Below, one piece after another: positions 6,479-12,676 of a DNA stretch of 12,676 nt; the first letter of the stretch is position 1, and every line of letters begins with the position of its first letter. The DNA comes from PMNU01 sp035479375 (GTDB taxonomy: Bacteria > Patescibacteriota > Saccharimonadia > Saccharimonadales > UBA4665). The position numbers and the translations under genes are program-made. The notes under the pieces are model-generated. The model was not told the origin of the DNA. It did no database searches and worked only from the letters and a program-made list of their open reading frames with translations. Where the stretch lies: contig DATIIT010000005.1 of NCBI GenBank assembly GCA_035479375.1, forward strand, positions 1 to 12,676, in the 5' to 3' direction.

Positions 6479-7159
6479 TGTTTCCCTAAGACGTTGGGGG
6501 GTGAGATCTGGCATCTGCACGGCATCGTCCAGGCTAAACTTCCCTACCCTGGTGCGGCGCAAGCCGGCCATGTAAGCGCCCGTTTCCAGCCATGTGCCGA
6601 TATCCTCCACTAGCGAGCGAATGTATGTGCCGCTAGAAACGTGCACCGTAAAATAGACGTCTGGATATTCGTATTTGGTGAGGATGCAGCGCTCAATGTG
6701 CACCGGGCGCGGCGCAAGCACGGGCGCCTGGCCTTTGCGCGCCAAATCGTACGCCCGCTGCCCGTTGATTTTGATGGCCGAGAACGCCGGCGGCGTCTGC
6801 ATGGTGTCGCCCTCGAAGCGCGCCAGGGCGATGTGTAGCTCCGGCAGCGTCGGCCGGGCGTCAGACACCGGCGTCTTCTCCCCTTCTTCGTCGCCGGTGG
6901 AGCTGGTTTGGCCAAGGCGCATCACCACGTCGTAGGTTTTGTCGAGCTTGGTATACTCCGGCACCTTTTTGGTGTACTTGCCGAGCATTAACACCAAAAG
7001 GCCAGTGGCCAGCGGGTCGAGCGTGCCAGTGTGCCCTACCGGGAAACGCTTGCGGCCGGTGGTGTTGAAGCCGGCCTCGCCGCACATGCGGCGCACTTTA
7101 TTAACGACGTCGAAGCTGGTCCAGCCAGCAGGTTTATCAATGAGCAAGATGCCGTCCAT
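6461..7159 (-). CDS. truB: tRNA pseudouridine(55) synthase, short form
   Basis: This enzyme converts U55 of the tRNA T-loop to pseudouridine. At 232 residues it carries the TruB catalytic domain: MDGILLIDKPAGWTSFDVV at 1-19, VGHTGTLDPLATG at 41-53 with the catalytic D48, the PPAFSAIKINGQRAYDLAR motif at 123-141, and VSSGTYIRSLVEDIG at 174-188. It is shorter than the roughly 300-residue E. coli and Bacillus enzymes and ends soon after the core, so the C-terminal PUA-like RNA-binding domain is absent. A short insertion (about 26-39) precedes the catalytic loop. The gene follows the DHH-like gene by 38 bp. No Shine-Dalgarno sequence is seen. Two possible -10 elements are present: TACAAT at 7188-7193 (about 22-nt leader), and TATGCT at 7167-7172, which would give a leaderless mRNA. 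Confidence 0.97.
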   Translation of the reverse strand: MDGILLIDKPAGWTSFDVVNKVRRMCGEAGFNTTGRKRFPVGHTGTLDPLATGLLVLMLGKYTKKVPEYTKLDKTYDVVMRLGQTSSTGDEEGEKTPVSDARPTLPELHIALARFEGDTMQTPPAFSAIKINGQRAYDLARKGQAPVLAPRPVHIERCILTKYEYPDVYFTVHVSSGTYIRSLVEDIGTWLETGAYMAGLRRTRVGKFSLDDAVQMPDLTPQRLRETLKFAS

Positions 7160-7197
7160 ATGCTAGAGCATAGCGGCTGGGGCAGGCATTGTACAGG

Positions 7198-9459
7198 CTA
7201 TTGGCCGGGGTTTGCCGGCGGCATCATAGGCGGCGGGACGGCGGGCGGGGCTCCGGCGCTGCCGGGGGCGTCTGGCAACGAAAAGGTGGGGTTGGCCGTG
7301 GCGTCCATGTTGACCGGCGGCGCGGGGGGCACTACAGGGGCTGAATTGGCAGCAGCGTCGGCCGCGTGCAGTGGCGCGCCCAGCGGCTGGGCGTTGAGCG
7401 CGGCGATGGGCTCCGGCCCAACCGGCGCGTCGTGGTTGGCAATGGCCTGTAGTACGGCGTTACGGGCGTTATCTATGTCTGCAGCGGTAGCGTCCTGTGC
7501 TGGGGCGGCGGCAGGCCCGGATGGCGAGGATGCGGGCGCAGCAAGTGGCGGTGCCTGAGGGAGCGCGGGCGCAAAAATGTCATCTGCTGGCGACAATGGC
7601 GGCGCCATAGACGGCGGCGACGGCATGGGCGCCGGACCCATGGCCGGGCCCATGACGGGCTGGGCAGGTTGGGCGGCGGGCATAGCGGCCGGCACGGGAG
7701 CGATATGCGGGCTGTTGACGTCGGCCTCGATCTGACTCAAGGTTTCTACCCCTGGGGCTGGCGACAGCGGCGCGGGCATGGGCGGCATGGCGGGCATGGG
7801 CGGTTCCAAGGGCTGCGCCATGGGCGGCGGGGGCGCGGTGGGCGTCACCACTTGCGGCGACGGCGTCATAAATGGCGGCGGGGACTCTGGCTCGGGTTCG
7901 GGCACTACGGGTGCGGCCGGAGCCGGGGCTGGTGCGCCGGGCGTCATGCTAGGTGGCAGGTACGGCATGGACGGCGACGTGATGTTAGCCGAAGCGGCCG
8001 GGGTAAATAACCCGTCGCTCGCCTGCCCGCCCACAAACCCGCCTGTTTCGGGCTGCGGCAACTGCATGGGTGCGCCTGCCGGGAGCTCTTCATCGGCTGG
8101 GCTGGCACTGGACGCGTCCATCTGCCCAGCCATGGCCGGCGGCTCAAGGATCATGTGCGAGCTGGACATGTGTTGCATGGGGTCGGCGCTGCCCATAAGC
8201 GAGTCGCCCGAATGGTTGTCGATGTGCGCCGGCTCCCGCGGCGGCAGCGGCGGCAGACCCTGCAGGTCGCCATCTTCGCTGATGTGGATTTGCGGGGGCG
8301 GCGGCGCGGGCTGGGCGGGAGCTGGGCCGGGCACATCAAAAGCAGGGCTGGCAGGGGTGGGAGCCTCTTCTGGCGCATGCTCCGCCTGCTCAGGGAACTG
8401 GAAAATGTCCCGCGGCGGCTCCTGGTGGCTTTGCTCCGGGCCCGAGGATTGCTCGGGGTGCGGCTCTTCATGGTGCTCTTCATGGCTGTCTTCGTGCCAT
8501 TCCTCGTGGTTCTCGGAAGCTGGCCCGGCGTCGTGGTGTTCGTCCTCGTGGCGTTCGTCGTGCCCTTCATGCTCAGCTGGCTCGGCGCCCTGCCCCTCGT
8601 TGCCGGGGTGGTTAATTTCGAGGGTGCCATCTTCGGTGGTGTGCGAGTCTTCATCGTGGTGCTCGTCCTGGAACTTAGGGCTAGTGTGTTCCTGGGCGGT
8701 TTGCTGGGGTTGGGGCACGGCAGGTTGCTGCAGCTTGGTGGCCACCAACTGCTGGTTGGCGCCAGCGGACATCAGGGCGGCGCTTAAGCTCATGGTTACG
8801 GGCGTGGTCCTTGCATTGCTAAAACGTTCAGTCTCGGCCACAATGCCGGTGAGCAACGAGGTGGCCATTTGCCCGTCCAAAATCTGGGGGTCCATGCTAG
8901 TGAGCAGCTGCGTTACAAGCTCGGACAGGCTGCTGGCGCTAGGGTCGAGCCAGTTAATAGTGCCCAATTCCCCGCCCGGCAAAGTGTTGATGGTGGCCAC
9001 TACGGCGTCGTGCAAAATGCGGCCGTGCGCGGTAATGGCTTGGTCGAGGTCGTTTTGGTTGTGCACGCCAATGGCCACCACCACGTCCACATTGAAGTCG
9101 CCCTGGCTAAACTGCAGGTCTTTGTCGCTAATGGACGTCTTGTACGGGGTAATAAAAATCCGCACCACGGTGTCTTCCACCTTGTAGCGGAGTTTGTCGG
9201 CTTTGGCCTTATCTAGGGCAATGATGAAGTCGCGCAAAGAATCGGTGTTTTTCTCGATGGTCTTTTCCGGCTGCAAAAATTCGATGGTGCTCGGCACCGC
9301 GCCGCTAAACACGGCCGTGGCGTGCTTGCCCATTTTGTTGAGCGCCAGCGTGAGGCCGATGCACGACGCCAGTTGGTCAACCGTCGGATTATTACTGACA
9401 GTAACCAGAATGTTGTTGGATTGTTTGAGCCGGTCGGCGATTGCCTGTTTTTGTTCCAT
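7198..9459 (-). CDS. DHH-phosphoesterase-like protein without DHH motif, with long His/Glu- and Pro-rich tail
   Basis: A 753-residue protein. Residues 1-242 resemble the DHH-family phosphoesterase fold: NNILVTVSNNPTVDQLASCI (15-34), VVVAIGV (126-132), INTLPGGELGTINWLDP (157-173) followed by SASSLSELV, and LLTGIVAETERFSN (202-215). Where active enzymes have a first-motif His/Asp cluster and an IDHHxSN loop, this protein has PTVDQLAS and INTLPGG, so the metal ligands appear lost. Residues about 258-345 are very rich in His, Glu and Asp (HEDEHHD, DSHEEHHEEPHPE), and 346-655 are Pro/Ala/Met-rich and disordered. A short helix near 657-678 (DIDNARNAVLQAIANHD) is followed by more Pro-rich sequence. 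No membrane helix is visible. The ATG at 9459 is preferred because it leads directly into the domain; an in-frame ATG at 9495 is possible, while longer starts would overlap the efflux gene. A nucleotide-sensing or scaffold role is possible but unproven. Confidence 0.82.
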   Translation of the reverse strand: MEQKQAIADRLKQSNNILVTVSNNPTVDQLASCIGLTLALNKMGKHATAVFSGAVPSTIEFLQPEKTIEKNTDSLRDFIIALDKAKADKLRYKVEDTVVRIFITPYKTSISDKDLQFSQGDFNVDVVVAIGVHNQNDLDQAITAHGRILHDAVVATINTLPGGELGTINWLDPSASSLSELVTQLLTSMDPQILDGQMATSLLTGIVAETERFSNARTTPVTMSLSAALMSAGANQQLVATKLQQPAVPQPQQTAQEHTSPKFQDEHHDEDSHTTEDGTLEINHPGNEGQGAEPAEHEGHDERHEDEHHDAGPASENHEEWHEDSHEEHHEEPHPEQSSGPEQSHQEPPRDIFQFPEQAEHAPEEAPTPASPAFDVPGPAPAQPAPPPPQIHISEDGDLQGLPPLPPREPAHIDNHSGDSLMGSADPMQHMSSSHMILEPPAMAGQMDASSASPADEELPAGAPMQLPQPETGGFVGGQASDGLFTPAASANITSPSMPYLPPSMTPGAPAPAPAAPVVPEPEPESPPPFMTPSPQVVTPTAPPPPMAQPLEPPMPAMPPMPAPLSPAPGVETLSQIEADVNSPHIAPVPAAMPAAQPAQPVMGPAMGPAPMPSPPSMAPPLSPADDIFAPALPQAPPLAAPASSPSGPAAAPAQDATAADIDNARNAVLQAIANHDAPVGPEPIAALNAQPLGAPLHAADAAANSAPVVPPAPPVNMDATANPTFSLPDAPGSAGAPPAVPPPMMPPANPGQ

Positions 9460-9510
9460 GTTTTGGTCTTCTACCCTGTATTGCCAGCGTAGCATATAAG
9501 CGTAAGCATT

Positions 9511-9527
9511 GCCAACTTTTTGTTGGC
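9511..9527 (-). other. Short perfect hairpin after the efflux gene
   Basis: GCCAAC (9511-9516) and GTTGGC (9522-9527) form a perfect 6-bp stem around a 5-nt T/A loop, 12 nt after the stop of the RND permease on the minus strand. It is placed like a terminator, but no U-tract follows. It could also mark a processing site before the DHH-like gene. Confidence 0.35.
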
Positions 9528-9539
9528 CTAACGGCCGGC

Positions 9540-12401
9540 TTAGGCGCGCTTTGTGCGGCGCATCTTGCTGTACATGGTGAGCGCCACGGCGAGCACAATG
9601 GCCACCAGCGGTATAAATGCCGGCGTTATGCCGGCCTTCACCAGGCCCACCGAAACCACAGCCGTGCCAACCAGCCATATCAGCACCGCCCGCCGGCTAA
9701 TGCGCTGCCGGGCAAACTCCGCGCCAAGGTAGTAATACGGGAACACGGTGATCACCAGGAACGTACTGGACAGCAGGCCGCAAATGAGCACTACGGTGAG
9801 CCCTTCCCAGAACGGGTCGGACAAATACAGCGGGATCAGCGACACCACCGCGGTAAAACTGGTAGCGATGAGCGGCCGGAACCGCTCGCGCAGCGCACCC
9901 ACGGCCGCTTCCACCGCGCCTGCCCCGCCGCGGCGCAGCTGGTTGGCGTAATCGGTCAGCAAAATGGTGTTCTTAATGCTCAACCCCAGCAGCGCAAAGA
10001 ACCCGAGCAGCGTAAAGAAGCTAAAGGCGTTTTTGGTGGCGTACAGCCCCAGCGTAATCCCAAACAGGCTAAACGGGATGGCCATAAAGATGAGCAGTGG
10101 CTGCAGCAACGAGCGGAACTGGACAGCCAGCAGCACAAAGATCACCACCAGCAGCACCGGGAAGGCTTTGGTGAGCGCCGCAAACGAGTTCTGGTTGTCT
10201 GCTTCCTGGCCGAGGTCAAAGTCCAGCGCGCCCTGCTTCAGCCCGTAGGATTGCAGCTTGGCGTCGGTGAACTCTTTTTTGACCGCGTCTTGGGCGAGCG
10301 CCACCAGCGTGCTGGTGTCGTCGGCGTCGAACTTGGCCGTGACCTCCACGTACTGCTTGCCGCCCTCACGCTGGTACAGGCCTGGGTCGGACACGGTGGT
10401 GGCCACAATTTTGGCGGTTTTGCCGCTGACGCGCGTCAGGGTTTTGTCGTGTAGGAAGTCGTTCATGTCGCTGGCCAGGCGCATGGCCGCGGCGCGGTCG
10501 CCGGTAACAATGCGCACGCCAAACGCCCCGGGCGGCGGCCCAACATCCAGCTGCCCCACCTCCACCTGTGCGCCGTGGAAGTTCATAAAGGCATCCTTGA
10601 GCTGCTGCTTGAGCTGCGGCGACGTCACCTTGCGGTCTTTGAACGATATGAGGTAAATGACGCTCGTAGCGCTCTGCGTGTTGGCGTTGGTGAAGTACGA
10701 GGCGGTCTTAAAATTTTCACCCAGTTGCTGCGCCACCACGGTGTCGGCGCGGTCGGCCACGCCCTCGGCCTGCTTGATGGTGGTGCCCGGGTTAAAGGTG
10801 AGGCTCAGCGTGAGCCCGTTGGTGTCTTTGCTGGGCGGGAAAATGTTAAAGGTCACTTTTTGGAACAAAAACCCGGCGGCCACAATAAAGCCCAGCCCAA
10901 CCACTACAGCCACCGAGCCCACGCCCAGCAGTTTCTTGGTGGAGCCGCGCGCCCACAGCATGGGTTTGCCCACAAAGTTGGCCACCTTGGCCTCGATGCC
11001 AGCGGCCGGCTCATCTACCTTACCCTTTGGCCCCATCTGTTTTTTGCCCAACAGCAGGTACCGCGCAAACAGCGGGATGAAGAACAGCGCCACCAGCAGG
11101 CTAGTAACCAAGCTGGCAATGACCGTCACCGGGATGGCGCGGATAAAGCTGCCCAAAATGCCGCTCACGAACAGCAGCGGCGCAAAGCTCAAAACGGCAG
11201 TGGAGGTGGCGGCCACCATGGCGCGGCTCACTTTGCGCGTGGCAACGTGCACGGCCTCTTGCGGGTCAGTGAGCTTGCGGCGCTGGGCGTCAATGGCCTC
11301 TACCATGATGATGGTATCGTCTACAATCAGCGCCAAGCACAGCACCAGCGAGAACAGCGTAATGGTGTTCAGCGTGTACCCAAACAGGTACAGCGCGCCC
11401 AGTGTAATAGTGAGCACAGTGAGCATCGCCAGCACGGTAATCAGCGAGGCGCGCACGGCGATCACCAGTGAGCCCACCACCAGCACGGCAACCAACCCTT
11501 CCAGCAGCGACTTTTGCAGCCCGCCGATCTGCTCCTTGATGTCGTTGGCGTACGTAGCGCTAATGACCGCGGTAAACGGCGAGCCCTGGTGCGCGCCGTT
11601 GTACTCGTCCACGGCTTTTTGCAGTTGGTCGTCCAGCTTAATGACGTCGCTGCCGGCCTTTTGGGTGTAGCCCACGGACACCGAGTCGTAATAGCGGTTC
11701 TGGCCGCCCACCCGCGCGCCGTAGCGGTCGAATTTATCCTGGCTGGAGACGATTTGGCGCGTGACTGGGTCGGTGCCTTCTACAAACGGGTCAACCACAG
11801 AGATGTTGAGCAAATTTGGCAAGTGCTTGGTTTTGATGAACGCCGCCACTTTGTCGCCCTCGGCGGATAGCTGCTCGGTCGTGGCTGCGCCGTTGCTGGC
11901 GTACACCGACACCACGCCGTCGTCCCCTCGTGCGGTAAAGCCGGGCTTGGGCGTCTCTATTTTGAGCGTGGCGCTCTCTGGCAAAACGCCTGCGTCCAGG
12001 ATGCGCTGTTTTATTTGCGCGCCCACCACATTGGCGTCCGTCCCCTCTTTGTACTGCACGGCTATGTTGTAAAAGTTGGCCTGCGTGGTGGACTGCACGC
12101 TCTTCACGTGGCTGTCCTTCAGGATGATGTCGTCCACCGGCCCGGCCACCTGGGCGTCTACTTTAGCCGGGTCGTTTACAAAGTACGTGCCCGCGGCTAC
12201 AGAGAACGGGACGTTGATGCTTGGGAAACCCTCACGCTGTAGAAATGTTGTGTAACTCGCAACCCCAAAGACTGTTAGCAGCAGCCAGACCAGCGCGGCG
12301 GCACGCGGCCGGTTGAAGATCGCTAGGCTTACCTTCGGGAGCAGACGGTCCTGGCCGTCGGACTTGTACATCTTTTTGGAGTTATTCTTCACAGCAGCCA
12401 T
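9540..12401 (-). CDS. RND-family efflux permease (AcrB/HAE1-like), shortened loops and extra C-terminal helices
   Basis: A 953-residue proton-driven transporter of the cytoplasmic membrane in the resistance-nodulation-division superfamily. It shows two repeats of one helix, a large outer loop and five helices: TM1 about 35-53, loop 54-300, TM2-TM6 about 301-447, TM7 about 490-513, loop 514-744, TM8-TM12 about 745-890. The proton-relay residues are present: D361/D362 in LALIVDDTIIMVEAID (TM4) and K810 in LGLSIKNTILLTDY (TM10), with R842 in FRPLIATS (TM11). Two further helices at about 905-922 and 924-945 precede a basic tail, giving 14 predicted helices instead of 12. Each outer loop is clearly shorter than in AcrB, apparently lacking the TolC-docking insertions. 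No adaptor or outer-membrane channel gene is in the window. The substrate is unknown. The ATG at 12401 follows an extended -10 with a leader of about 9 nt. Confidence 0.93.
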   Translation of the reverse strand: MAAVKNNSKKMYKSDGQDRLLPKVSLAIFNRPRAAALVWLLLTVFGVASYTTFLQREGFPSINVPFSVAAGTYFVNDPAKVDAQVAGPVDDIILKDSHVKSVQSTTQANFYNIAVQYKEGTDANVVGAQIKQRILDAGVLPESATLKIETPKPGFTARGDDGVVSVYASNGAATTEQLSAEGDKVAAFIKTKHLPNLLNISVVDPFVEGTDPVTRQIVSSQDKFDRYGARVGGQNRYYDSVSVGYTQKAGSDVIKLDDQLQKAVDEYNGAHQGSPFTAVISATYANDIKEQIGGLQKSLLEGLVAVLVVGSLVIAVRASLITVLAMLTVLTITLGALYLFGYTLNTITLFSLVLCLALIVDDTIIMVEAIDAQRRKLTDPQEAVHVATRKVSRAMVAATSTAVLSFAPLLFVSGILGSFIRAIPVTVIASLVTSLLVALFFIPLFARYLLLGKKQMGPKGKVDEPAAGIEAKVANFVGKPMLWARGSTKKLLGVGSVAVVVGLGFIVAAGFLFQKVTFNIFPPSKDTNGLTLSLTFNPGTTIKQAEGVADRADTVVAQQLGENFKTASYFTNANTQSATSVIYLISFKDRKVTSPQLKQQLKDAFMNFHGAQVEVGQLDVGPPPGAFGVRIVTGDRAAAMRLASDMNDFLHDKTLTRVSGKTAKIVATTVSDPGLYQREGGKQYVEVTAKFDADDTSTLVALAQDAVKKEFTDAKLQSYGLKQGALDFDLGQEADNQNSFAALTKAFPVLLVVIFVLLAVQFRSLLQPLLIFMAIPFSLFGITLGLYATKNAFSFFTLLGFFALLGLSIKNTILLTDYANQLRRGGAGAVEAAVGALRERFRPLIATSFTAVVSLIPLYLSDPFWEGLTVVLICGLLSSTFLVITVFPYYYLGAEFARQRISRRAVLIWLVGTAVVSVGLVKAGITPAFIPLVAIVLAVALTMYSKMRRTKRA

Positions 12402-12416
12402 CCTTGTTATGTCTTC

Positions 12417-12425
12417 ATAATATCA
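12417..12425 (-). promoter_or_regulatory. Extended -10 of the efflux permease gene
   Basis: On the minus strand TGATATTAT is an extended -10 (TG-n-TATTAT). It ends 15 nt before the permease ATG, giving a leader of about 9 nt. No good -35 is present at the expected distance, which extended -10 promoters can tolerate. AAGG directly abuts the ATG and is too close to act as a normal Shine-Dalgarno sequence. Confidence 0.5.
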
Positions 12426-12449
12426 GATATTCCTTTGGAAGGACGCCGG

Positions 12450-12550
12450 GGCGGCAGTACTATTCCAAAAAGTTGGGTCAAGCGTAGTGCAGCCCAGGCG
12501 CATATGCGCGTGGCGCGTAACGCACAACTTTTTGTAATAGTACTGCCGCC
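12450..12550. repeat. 26-bp near-perfect inverted repeat in the efflux/rpsT divergent region
   Basis: The left arm (12450-12475) and right arm (12525-12550) are reverse complements at 25 of 26 positions; the only mismatch is 12465 against 12535. They enclose a 49-bp centre that contains a 12-bp perfect palindrome, GCGCATATGCGC (12498-12509), and a further GCGT/ACGC pairing (12482-12485 with 12520-12523). The right arm ends exactly where the rpsT -35 begins. No target duplication is obvious outside the arms and no protein is encoded in the centre. The short open frames across it are not credible genes. Confidence 0.85.
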
Positions 12551-12579
12551 TTTACAAACCCCTTTACCTCTGGTACATT
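12551..12579 (+). promoter_or_regulatory. rpsT promoter
   Basis: TTTACA (12551-12556) and TACATT (12574-12579) are 17 nt apart, and TGG precedes the -10, giving the extended form TGGTACATT seen at other promoters here. The predicted start is A12586, leaving a 25-nt leader that contains the Shine-Dalgarno AAAGG (12598-12602), 8 nt before the ATG. Confidence 0.65.
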
Positions 12580-12610
12580 ATATGTATTAGTAACGACAAA
12601 GGTACATCGA

Positions 12611-12676
12611 ATGCCCATCATTAAGTCAGCAAAAAAGCGTGTCCGCACCAGCACTAAAGCTGCCGTGCGCAACAGC
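12611..12676 (+). CDS. rpsT: Ribosomal protein S20, N-terminal 22 residues
   Basis: The frame opens with MPIIKSAKKRVRTSTKAAVR and continues off the right edge. The basic IKSAKKR start is characteristic of small-subunit protein S20, which binds 16S rRNA; only about a quarter of the usual 85-90 residues is visible. It is the only plus-strand gene and is divergent from the efflux permease. A well-formed promoter and a Shine-Dalgarno sequence at good spacing support the ATG at 12611. Confidence 0.93.
   Translation, partial: MPIIKSAKKRVRTSTKAAVRNS

Noticed and set aside
7778..9187. Long plus-strand open frame (469 codons) opposite the DHH-like gene
   Set aside because: Gly/Cys/Ser-rich low-complexity product mirroring the Pro-rich codons of the minus-strand gene; no domain is visible.
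9460..9678. N-terminal extension of the DHH-like protein up to 9678
   Set aside because: It would overlap the end of the RND permease by 139 bp and adds non-conserved-looking sequence; the ATG at 9459 (or 9495) is more likely.
9441..11471. Plus-strand open frames opposite the efflux gene
   Set aside because: They overlap the well-supported RND permease, and their Gln/Arg/His-rich products resemble no protein.
9513..12535. CAACTTTTTGT occurs both after the efflux gene (9513-9523) and in the inverted repeat (12525-12535), as if flanking a mobile unit
   Set aside because: An 11-base match between two sites in a window this size is expected by chance, and the surrounding sequence does not match.
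12450..12550. Insertion sequence or transposon with terminal repeats
   Set aside because: The 49-bp centre cannot encode a transposase and no target duplication is evident; kept only as an inverted repeat of unknown nature.
12478..12672. 64-codon minus-strand frame over the rpsT start
   Set aside because: It runs antisense through rpsT and its promoter, crosses one arm of the inverted repeat, and has no start signal.
1..12676. CRISPR arrays, tRNA or rRNA genes
   Set aside because: No regularly spaced repeats and no tRNA- or rRNA-like sequence were seen on either strand.

Overview
The window looks like a GC-rich genome of the Patescibacteria/CPR, most likely a Saccharibacteria (TM7)-type bacterium. 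This is inferred from the protein sequences (the S20 N-terminus, the long low-complexity N-terminus on RNase J, the reduced TruB), not from any marker search. UGA is used as an ordinary stop codon, for example in the small gene at 3180-3398, which argues against the code-switched CPR lineages. All genes are on the minus strand except the last, rpsT, which is divergent. The coding is dense and the many long plus-strand open frames are shadows of minus-strand genes.

Layout, read in the direction of minus-strand transcription from right to left. An RND-family efflux permease (12401-9540) is followed by a long protein with a DHH-phosphoesterase-like N-terminal domain that has lost its DHH motif and carries a very long His/Glu-rich and Pro-rich tail (9459-7198). 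Next is a translation and RNA-decay block: truB (7159-6461), a small two-helix membrane protein (6443-6024), rpsO for S15 (5981-5715), pnp for polynucleotide phosphorylase (5549-3405), a tiny two-helix membrane protein touching the end of pnp (3398-3180), and rnj for RNase J (3006-793). The window ends inside an unrecognised gene (716 to beyond 1). On the other strand rpsT for S20 starts at 12611 and runs off the right edge.

truB, rpsO and pnp in this order form the classic bacterial rpsO-pnp neighbourhood. Here rnj follows, so a 3'-5' phosphorolytic exonuclease and a 5'-3'/endo-ribonuclease sit side by side, a possible RNA-degradation module. Several promoters share an extended -10 of the form TGGTA(C/T)A(A/T/G)T. 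For rpsO and the membrane protein before it, the -10 lies 7-9 nt from the ATG with no Shine-Dalgarno sequence, which predicts leaderless mRNAs. pnp, rnj, the post-pnp gene and rpsT have Shine-Dalgarno-like leaders instead.

The points most worth a second look are a near-perfect 26-bp inverted repeat abutting the rpsT promoter, a Tyr where RNase J normally has a metal-binding His, the DHH-less DHH-like protein with its tail, and an RND pump that appears to lack the TolC-docking insertions and carries two extra C-terminal helices.
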